A stretch of DNA of 19,232 nucleotides. Origin: Streptomyces sp. NRRL S-244 (GTDB lineage: Bacteria > Actinomycetota > Actinomycetes > Streptomycetales > Streptomycetaceae). Under the pieces are notes generated by a model. That model was not told the origin of the DNA. It worked only from the letters and a program-made list of their open reading frames with translations, and ran no database searches. This document shows positions 14,519 through 19,232 of this stretch, piece after piece. The stretch spans positions 1 through 19,232 of the forward strand of contig NZ_JOCX01000050.1 of the NCBI RefSeq assembly GCF_000717915.1. Reading direction: 5' to 3'. Each line of letters starts with the position of its first letter. Positions within the stretch are counted from its first letter, which is position 1. Made by a program: the position numbers and the translations under genes.

Positions 14519-15409
14519 TCAGCGGAAGGTGTTGCACTGGGCCATGTCGCCCGTGCGGTAGCCCTGGTAGAACCACTGCTGGCGCTGCTGGGCCGAGCCG
14601 TGCGTCCAGGACTCCGGGGTCACCCGGCCCTGGAACTTCTCCTGGATCCGGTCGTCGCCGACCGCGGCCGCCGCGTTCAGGCCGTCCCTGATGTCCTGGT
14701 CGGTCAGCCTGGTGATCAGCGGCCGGCCCGAGGACTTGTCCGGGGTCGTCGTCGCGTTGTGCGCCCACACCCCGGCGTAGCAGTCGGCCTGCAGCTCGAC
14801 CTTGACCGCGTTGCTGTTCGCGCCCGGCTGTCCGCCCTGCGCCTTCTGCAGGGTTCCGGTCAGGTTCTGGATGTGGTGCCCGTACTCGTGGGCGACGACG
14901 TAGGCCTGGGCGAACGGGCCGCCGCTCGCGCCGAACTTCGTCCTCAGGTCGTCGAAGAAGCCGAGGTCCAGGTAGACCTGCCGGTCGGCAGGGCAGTAGA
15001 AGGGGCCGACCGCCTTGGTGGCGGTGCCGCAGGCGGTGTCCACGCGGTCCTTGAAGAAGACCGTCGACGCCGGGGTGTAGCGCCCGCCGCGCCGGGTGAA
15101 CTCGTTCTTCCAGAAGTCCTGGGTGCTGTTGACGACCGCGACCAGCCGGCAGTCCTCGCGGGTGTTGGCGTCCCGGCCCTTCTTGCAGGACTGCTCCACC
15201 TGGTCGACGGACGACGAGGTCGCCGCCGACTCCGGGTTGCCGGAGGAGAGCCCCAGCTGGTCCGGGCCCACGCCGAAGATCAGCGCGAGGACCAGTGCGA
15301 TGAGGCCCGCGATACCGCCGCCGATCGTCGCCCGCCCGCCCGGGACGCGGCTGCCGCGCTGGTCCTTGACCTGGGAGGTGTCCAGATCGGCGTCGTCGTC
15401 GAACTGCAT
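14519..15409 (-). CDS. YpfJ-type neutral zinc metallopeptidase, membrane anchored
   Basis: This 296-residue protein belongs to the YpfJ / putative neutral zinc metallopeptidase family. A short acidic N-terminus (QFDDDADLD) precedes one membrane helix (about 28-48), leaving the main domain outside the cell. The zinc motif HEYGHH is at 174-179, with the family's downstream ELQADCYAG block (205-213) supplying the third ligand region. Cysteines at about 75, 87, 127, 139, 210 and 291 fit an extracytoplasmic disulfide-bearing domain. The C-terminal STDQDI-like and WTHGSAQQRQQWF (268-280) blocks are also typical. The substrate is unknown. ATG 15409 is chosen since GAGGCGG precedes it and the acidic N-terminus begins there. 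The open frame extends to 15580 but that part looks non-coding. Confidence 0.9.
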   Translation of the reverse strand: MQFDDDADLDTSQVKDQRGSRVPGGRATIGGGIAGLIALVLALIFGVGPDQLGLSSGNPESAATSSSVDQVEQSCKKGRDANTREDCRLVAVVNSTQDFWKNEFTRRGGRYTPASTVFFKDRVDTACGTATKAVGPFYCPADRQVYLDLGFFDDLRTKFGASGGPFAQAYVVAHEYGHHIQNLTGTLQKAQGGQPGANSNAVKVELQADCYAGVWAHNATTTPDKSSGRPLITRLTDQDIRDGLNAAAAVGDDRIQEKFQGRVTPESWTHGSAQQRQQWFYQGYRTGDMAQCNTFR

Positions 15410-15449
15410 CCCGCACCGCCTCGATTCAACGTGGCCGCCCCTGCGGCGA

Positions 15450-15473
15450 GTATCACCCGGTCCATCCTGATAC
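15450..15473. promoter_or_regulatory. Inverted repeat upstream of the metallopeptidase gene
   Basis: GTATCA (15450-15455) and TGATAC (15468-15473) form an inverted repeat with a 12-bp spacer, 40 bp upstream of the metallopeptidase start. It could be an operator or promoter-proximal dyad. No regulator is implied. Confidence 0.3.
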
Positions 15474-15560
15474 GCGCCGCGGCCCACCGGGGCGGTCCAT
15501 ACGCCGAACGGGGGGCATGTCAAGGGCCGGGCGCCCCCCAAACCGGTTGCGCACCCCCGG

Positions 15561-15566
15561 TAGAAT
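15561..15566 (+). promoter_or_regulatory. -10 hexamer TAGAAT of the ABC-F promoter
   Basis: TAGAAT is a near-ideal housekeeping -10 in otherwise GC-rich sequence. No good -35 is seen 16-18 bp upstream. The usual start point, 6-8 bp downstream, falls at or next to the ATG of the seven-codon ORF at 15574. Confidence 0.6.
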
Positions 15567-15573
15567 GAATCCC

Positions 15574-15597
15574 ATGGCAAATCTCCTCGCGGATTAG
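15574..15597 (+). CDS. Possible leaderless leader peptide MANLLAD
   Basis: A seven-codon open frame, ATG to TAG, encodes MANLLAD. It starts 8 bp after the TAGAAT -10, so its ATG would be at or beside the transcript's 5' end. Leaderless ATG starts are common in Streptomyces. An in-frame ATG at 15565 would give a ten-residue version but overlaps the -10. The frame ends 60 nt before the ABC-F GTG. A short translated ORF here could regulate the ABC-F gene by ribosome stalling, as leader peptides do for some antibiotic-resistance ABC-F genes. That role is inference. Confidence 0.4.
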   Translation: MANLLAD

Positions 15598-15657
15598 CGG
15601 CGTCGAAGCATCGCGTCCTGCCCCCCTTCCGCCGTCCCCCCGCCCTGGAGTATTTCC

Positions 15658-17256
15658 GTGATCACCGCCACCGGCGTCGAGCTGCGCGCCGGCGCCCGCG
15701 TCCTCATCGAGTCCGCCTCCTTCCGCATCGCCAAGGGCGACCGCATCGGCCTGGTCGGCCGCAACGGAGCGGGCAAGACCACGCTCACCAAGTGCCTCGC
15801 CGGCGAGGGCCAGCCCGCCGCCGGGTCCATCGCCCGCTCGGGCGAGGTCGGCTACCTCCCGCAGGACCCGCGCACCGGCGACCTCGACGTCCTGGCCCGC
15901 GACCGGATCCTGTCCGCCCGCGGCCTCGACGTCCTGCTCAAGAAGATGCGCATGAACGAGGAGCGCATCGCCACCGGCGCCGGCGCCACCCGCGAGAAGG
16001 CGCTCAAGCAGTACGAGCGCCAGGAGACCGAGTTCCTCACCAAGGGCGGGTACGCCGCCGAGTCCGAGGCCGCGACCATCTCGGCCGCCCTGAGCCTGCC
16101 CGACCGGGTCCTCGGCCAGCCGCTGCACACCCTCTCCGGCGGTCAGCGCCGCCGCGTCGAGCTCGCCCGGATCCTCTTCTCGGACGCCGACACCCTGCTC
16201 CTCGACGAGCCGACGAACCACCTCGACGCCGACTCGATCGTCTGGCTGCGCGACTACCTGAAGAACTACCGCGGCGGCTTCGTCGTGATCTCCCACGACG
16301 TGGACCTCGTCGAGACCGTGGTCAACAAGGTCTTCTACCTGGACGCCAACCGTTCGGTCATCGACATCTACAACATGGGCTGGAAGCTCTACCAGCAGCA
16401 GCGCGAGGCCGACGAGAAGCGCCGCAAGCGCGAGCGCCAGAACGCCGAGAAGAAGGCCGCGGCCCTGAACTCGCAGGCCGACAAGATGCGCGCCAAGGCC
16501 ACCAAGACCGTCGCCGCCCAGAACATGGCCAAGCGCGCCGACCGGCTGCTCGCCGGCCTCGACGCCGTCCGCGTCTCCGACAAGGTCGCCAAGCTGCGCT
16601 TCCCGGACCCGGCGCCCTGCGGGAAGACCCCGCTGACCGCCGAGGGCCTGTCGAAGTCGTACGGCTCCCTGGAGATCTTCACCGACGTCGACCTGGCCAT
16701 CGACAAGGGCTCCCGCGTCGTCATCCTCGGCCTCAACGGCGCCGGCAAGACCACGCTGCTGCGGCTGCTCGCGGGCACCGAGAAGCCGGACACCGGCGAG
16801 GTCACCCCCGGCCACGGCCTCAAGCTCGGCTACTACGCCCAGGAGCACGAGACGCTCGACCCCGAGCGCACGGTCCTGGAGAACATGCGCTCGGCCGCGC
16901 CCGACCTGGACCTGGTCGCCGTACGCAAGACGCTCGGCTCCTTCCTCTTCTCCGGCGATGACGTGGACAAGCCGGCCGGGGTCCTCTCCGGCGGCGAGAA
17001 GACCCGTCTGGCCCTGGCCACGCTGGTCGTCTCCTCCGCGAACGTGCTGCTCCTCGACGAGCCCACCAACAACCTGGACCCGGCCAGCCGCGAGGAGATC
17101 CTGGGCGCGCTGCGCACGTACAAGGGCGCGGTCATCCTCGTCACGCACGACGAGGGTGCGGTCGAGGCGCTGGAGCCGGAGCGGATCATCCTGCTCCCGG
17201 ACGGCGTCGAGGACCTCTGGGGCCCGGACTACCGGGACCTCGTCGCCCTCGCCTGA
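15658..17256 (+). CDS. ABC-F family ATPase (ribosome-associated)
   Basis: This 532-residue soluble protein has two ABC ATPase domains in tandem and no membrane span, as in ABC-F proteins that act on the ribosome. Domain 1 has Walker A GRNGAGKTT (34-42), signature LSGGQ (159-163) and Walker B LLLDEPTNHLD (180-190). Domain 2 has GLNGAGKTT (358-366), LSGGEK (443-448) and LLLDEPTNNLD (464-474). Between them, residues about 235-315 form the charged, helical linker that reaches toward the peptidyl-transferase centre in this family. Whether it is a translation factor or gives resistance to an antibiotic cannot be told from motifs. Start GTG 15658 has GGAG 7 nt upstream. The gene is followed by a strong terminator at 17356. 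Confidence 0.95.
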   Translation: MITATGVELRAGARVLIESASFRIAKGDRIGLVGRNGAGKTTLTKCLAGEGQPAAGSIARSGEVGYLPQDPRTGDLDVLARDRILSARGLDVLLKKMRMNEERIATGAGATREKALKQYERQETEFLTKGGYAAESEAATISAALSLPDRVLGQPLHTLSGGQRRRVELARILFSDADTLLLDEPTNHLDADSIVWLRDYLKNYRGGFVVISHDVDLVETVVNKVFYLDANRSVIDIYNMGWKLYQQQREADEKRRKRERQNAEKKAAALNSQADKMRAKATKTVAAQNMAKRADRLLAGLDAVRVSDKVAKLRFPDPAPCGKTPLTAEGLSKSYGSLEIFTDVDLAIDKGSRVVILGLNGAGKTTLLRLLAGTEKPDTGEVTPGHGLKLGYYAQEHETLDPERTVLENMRSAAPDLDLVAVRKTLGSFLFSGDDVDKPAGVLSGGEKTRLALATLVVSSANVLLLDEPTNNLDPASREEILGALRTYKGAVILVTHDEGAVEALEPERIILLPDGVEDLWGPDYRDLVALA

Positions 17257-17314
17257 TCCCCCCGGAGCCGGTGATCCAGTTCCTTATGGATCATTCGGCT
17301 CAGGCGTGATCCAT
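17255..17314. promoter_or_regulatory. Cluster of four GATC sites between ABC-F and gbn
   Basis: GATC occurs at 17255, 17273, 17289 and 17308, four times in 57 bp. Three are arranged as alternating inverted copies: TGATCCA (17272-17278), TGGATCA (17287-17293) and TGATCCAT (17307-17314). Given roughly 14% A and 14% T, one GATC per few hundred bases would be expected. The downstream gene encodes a probable GATC-binding protein, so autoregulation is plausible. Confidence 0.5.
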
Positions 17315-17355
17315 CATCTGAGTGAGACGGTCTCGTACCTCTGCGCTCTGTACGA

Positions 17356-17402
17356 CGGCCCCGGCCGTGCCCGCCCGGGCACGCGGCCGGGGCCGCCGTT
17401 TT
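17356..17402 (+). terminator. Rho-independent terminator of the ABC-F gene
   Basis: CGGCCCCGGCC (17356-17366) pairs with GGCCGGGGCCG (17385-17395), and GTGCCCG (17367-17373) pairs with CGGGCAC (17376-17382). A 2-base GC bulge separates the two helices. A T4 run follows at 17399-17402. This is the clearest intrinsic terminator in the window. Confidence 0.92.
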
Positions 17403-17608
17403 CTGCCGTCCGGCCCCTGACCTGGAGATTCCCGCCGAGGGTGGAGAAGTGTGACGGACGTCATGCAGCGGAAGAGAAGATTCCGTTCTGCTGATGTGTC
17501 CACGACTCGGGAAATGTCGTCGTACCGACCTTGCTGAATGGGTGGCCAGGAAGCCGGGGAGGGGTGATCATGAGAAGTCCAGAGCGCACTTCCCATGAGG
17601 AGGCACGG
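17403..17608 (+). other. gbn leader region
   Basis: Between the ABC-F terminator and the gbn start there is no other gene. I see no convincing -35/-10 pair, though the gbn promoter must lie here. An in-frame ATG at 17570 preceded by GGGGAGG is a possible alternative gbn start. A further GATC overlaps it at 17566. Confidence 0.4.
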
Positions 17609-17830
17609 GTGGCCGAGACTCTGAAGAAGGGCAGCCGGGTAACCGGCGCCGCGCGCGACAAGCTCGCGGCAGACCTGAAGAAGAAGTACGACTCCGGTGC
17701 GAGTATCCGTGCGCTGGCCGAGGAAACCGGTCGGTCTTACGGATTCGTCCACCGGATGCTCAGTGAGTCCGGAGTCATTCTGCGTGGTCGCGGTGGCGCG
17801 ACGCGCGGCAAGAAGGCGGCTTCGGCCTGA
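17609..17830 (+). CDS. gbn: Gbn-like GATC-binding nucleoid-associated protein
   Basis: This 73-residue basic protein matches, from memory, the Streptomyces nucleoid-associated protein Gbn (SCO1839), which binds GATC and influences sporulation and antibiotic production. A lysine-rich N-terminus (AETLKKGSRVTGAARDKL) precedes a helix-turn-helix at about 30-52 (IRALAEETGRSYGFVHRML), and the C-terminus is a basic glycine/arginine/lysine tail (about 58-70). GTG 17609 has GAGGAGG 5 nt upstream and gives the known size. An ATG at 17570 with its own GGGGAGG would add 13 residues. The gene stands alone between a terminator and a hairpin, next to the ABC-F gene as in S. coelicolor. Its Lsr2-like HTH is the only domain. 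Confidence 0.88.
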   Translation: MAETLKKGSRVTGAARDKLAADLKKKYDSGASIRALAEETGRSYGFVHRMLSESGVILRGRGGATRGKKAASA

Positions 17831-17907
17831 CCCCGATCCCAGGCCGTCAGGCCCGGAGCCGGGGTGGATCACGCTCGCCTGCCCACACCGCAGTTCCTTC
17901 GGTGACC

Positions 17908-17933
17908 CCCGGTCGGCCGTCCGGCCGACCGGG
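17908..17933 (+). terminator. Hairpin after gbn, probable terminator
   Basis: CCCGGTCGGCC (17908-17918) and GGCCGACCGGG (17923-17933) form a perfect 11-bp stem with a 4-base GTCC loop, 77 bp past the gbn stop. It lacks a T-tract, as many actinobacterial terminators do. Confidence 0.75.
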
Positions 17934-17940
17934 TGGTTAC

Positions 17941-17979
17941 TGTGCAGTCACTTAGGCCGGGATTGCGGCCGACTGCACA
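17941..17979 (+). promoter_or_regulatory. 9-bp inverted repeat just before the hydratase RBS
   Basis: TGTGCAGTC (17941-17949) and GACTGCACA (17971-17979) are perfect 9-bp complements. An inner GGCC/GGCC pair (17955-17958 and 17967-17970) could extend the hairpin. The right arm ends 2 nt before the GGAGG ribosome site (17982-17986). It could be a regulator operator or an RNA stem affecting initiation. The function is inferred. Confidence 0.5.
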
Positions 17980-17993
17980 CCGGAGGCACACCG

Positions 17994-18773
17994 ATGGCTC
18001 TGCTCGACAAGGACGGCGTACGGCTCACCGTGGACGACTCGGTCGCGACGGTGACACTGACCAATCCGGCCAAGCGAAACGCTCAGTCCCCCGCGCTCTG
18101 GCGGGCGTTGGCGGAGGCCGGAAGGTCGTTGCCGGGCACCGTCCGGGTCGTGGTGCTGCGCGGTGAGGGCAAGTCCTTCTCCGCCGGACTCGACCGGCAG
18201 GCGTTCACCCCCGAGGGTTTCGAGGGTGAGCCGTCCTTCCTCGATCTGGCGCGCGGTTCGGACGAGCTGCTCGACTCCACCATTGCCGAGTACCAGGAGG
18301 CATTCACCTGGTGGCGGCGCAACGACATCGTCTCCATCGCCGCCGTACAGGGCCATGCGATCGGCGCCGGCTTCCAGCTCGCGCTGGCGTGTGACCTGCG
18401 CGTGGTCGCGGACGACGTGCAGTTCGCCATGCGCGAGACCAGCCTGGGTCTCGTGCCCGACCTGGCCGGGACGCAGCCGCTGACCTCGCTGGTCGGCTAT
18501 GCCCGCGCGCTGGAGATCTGCGCGACGGGCCGCTTCGTGCATGCCGAGGAGGCGGAGCGGGTCGGGCTGGCCAACCTGGTCGTACCGGCCGATGAGCTGG
18601 ACGCGGCGGTGCAGGACCTCACGACGGCGCTGCTGGCTCCGCCGCGCGATGCCGTCGTCGAGACGAAGGCCCTGCTCCGCGATGCCGGATCCCGGCCCTA
18701 CGACGCCCAGCGCTCGGCGGAACGTGCCGCCCAGGCCCGCCGCCTGCGCGACCTGGCCGGCCTCTCGGACTGA
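17994..18773 (+). CDS. Enoyl-CoA hydratase/isomerase (crotonase) family protein
   Basis: This 259-residue crotonase-fold protein acts on acyl-CoA thioesters. The oxyanion-hole blocks FSAGLD (62-67) and QGHAIGAGF (119-127) are intact, and the C-terminal helical region is complete. Aligning with rat enoyl-CoA hydratase, the E144 position is Q128 (FQLALACD), while the E164 position is kept as E148 (RETSLG). D156 in LVPDLAG matches the aspartate found in dienoyl-CoA isomerases. The protein is therefore probably not a standard hydratase, and an isomerase or other crotonase reaction is more likely. ATG 17994 has GGAGG 7 nt upstream. It converges on the oxidoreductase gene with a 2-bp gap. Confidence 0.9.
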   Translation: MALLDKDGVRLTVDDSVATVTLTNPAKRNAQSPALWRALAEAGRSLPGTVRVVVLRGEGKSFSAGLDRQAFTPEGFEGEPSFLDLARGSDELLDSTIAEYQEAFTWWRRNDIVSIAAVQGHAIGAGFQLALACDLRVVADDVQFAMRETSLGLVPDLAGTQPLTSLVGYARALEICATGRFVHAEEAERVGLANLVVPADELDAAVQDLTTALLAPPRDAVVETKALLRDAGSRPYDAQRSAERAAQARRLRDLAGLSD

Positions 18774-18775
18774 CC

Positions 18776-19232
18776 TCAGGGGATCAGGAGGGCTTTGCCC
18801 GGGATGGCGCGCGCCTCGATGGCGCGGTGGGCCTCCGCTGCTTCCGCCAGCGGGAACCTGCGTGCGATCACCGGGCGGAGCCGCCCCGCCGCCGCCTCGG
18901 CCAGGGCGTAGCCCGCCAGGCGGGTGATCTCCGCCGGCGGGAACTGGACCTCCGCGATCCCGCGCAGGGCGATCCCGCGCCGCCGGACATCCGCCGGGTC
19001 CAGCGCCGTGAAGCCGCCGCTCGGGGCGCCGTGCGCCGAGACCCGCCCGCCGTCCCGGACCAGCCCGAATCCGGCCAGGCCCAGCTCACCGCCGACCCCG
19101 TCCAGCAGGACGTCCACCGGACCGCCGACCGCCTCGGTCCAGCCCGGCTGCGTGTAGTCCACCGCCCGGTCCGCGCCCAGCTCCCGGATCAGCGCGAGCT
19201 CCCGCCCGCCCCGCGCCGCCCCCACCACGTAC
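18776..19232 (-). CDS. MDR-family NADPH:quinone/alcohol oxidoreductase, 3' part
   Basis: The frame runs off the window, so the N-terminal half is missing. The visible 152 residues cover the end of the Rossmann domain and the C-terminus of the medium-chain dehydrogenase/reductase family. These include VGAARGGRELALIRELGADRAVDY (cofactor domain helix and GADRAVDY block), VDVLLDGVGG, GGRVSAHGAPSGG and a final AHRAIEARAIPGKALLIP, the usual ending of zeta-crystallin-like quinone oxidoreductases. The GADxAVDY and ALLIP ends are strong family signatures. Substrate is unknown. Its start lies beyond the window edge. Confidence 0.88.
   Translation of the reverse strand, partial: YVVGAARGGRELALIRELGADRAVDYTQPGWTEAVGGPVDVLLDGVGGELGLAGFGLVRDGGRVSAHGAPSGGFTALDPADVRRRGIALRGIAEVQFPPAEITRLAGYALAEAAAGRLRPVIARRFPLAEAAEAHRAIEARAIPGKALLIP

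Noticed and set aside
15542..15552. TTGCGC at 15547-15552 as the -35 of the ABC-F promoter
   Set aside because: It is only 8 bp from the TAGAAT -10, too close for a normal spacing.
17300..17872. 190-codon minus-strand open frame opposite gbn
   Set aside because: It spans the ABC-F terminator and is antisense to gbn, whose product matches a known protein.

Overview
The window reads as chromosomal core DNA of a Streptomyces or a very close actinomycete. It is very GC-rich, third codon positions are almost always G or C, GTG starts are common, and long spurious open frames run opposite real genes. The gene order from the Pit phosphate transporter to a 73-residue Gbn-like protein matches, from memory, the S. 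coelicolor SCO1839-SCO1852 neighbourhood. I see no insertion sequence, prophage, CRISPR array, tRNA or rRNA.

Positions 1-9300 hold late cobalamin (vitamin B12) biosynthesis. A minus-strand, tightly coupled operon runs cobD (8098-9057), cobQ (6557-8101), a chelatase of the BchI-BchD fusion type (4342-6489), cobO (3743-4342) and cobB (2325-3749). It is preceded by a clear cobalamin riboswitch (about 9104-9250) and, further upstream, two overlapping palindromes (9256-9290). A plus-strand ZIP metal transporter (1597-2322) lies between cobB and a second minus-strand cobalamin gene, a CobE/CbiG-CobC fusion (80-1510). Together these genes cover cobalt import (possibly), cobalt insertion, a,c-diamide formation, adenosylation, further amidation to cobyric acid, supply of the aminopropanol-phosphate arm and its attachment. 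CobN, the large chelatase subunit, is not in the window.

Positions 9308-10989 hold a phosphate unit: a PHO-box promoter, a Pit transporter, a 73-residue two-helix membrane protein, and a perfect 21-bp inverted repeat as terminator.

Positions 11240-15409 hold a membrane-anchored alpha/beta hydrolase, an unrecognised protein of about 491 residues, a VOC/glyoxalase-fold protein with a Crp-like site upstream, and a YpfJ-type neutral zinc metallopeptidase.

Positions 15561-19232 hold an ABC-F ATPase with a possible leaderless seven-codon upstream ORF, a strong terminator, the nucleoid-associated protein Gbn with a cluster of GATC sites upstream, an enoyl-CoA hydratase-like protein lacking one catalytic glutamate, and the 3' part of an MDR-family oxidoreductase cut by the window edge.

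I see no obviously new multi-gene system. The most novel-looking signals are regulatory: the short leaderless ORF before the ABC-F gene, the palindromes stacked upstream of the B12 riboswitch, the GATC cluster upstream of gbn, and the inverted repeat just before the hydratase ribosome site.
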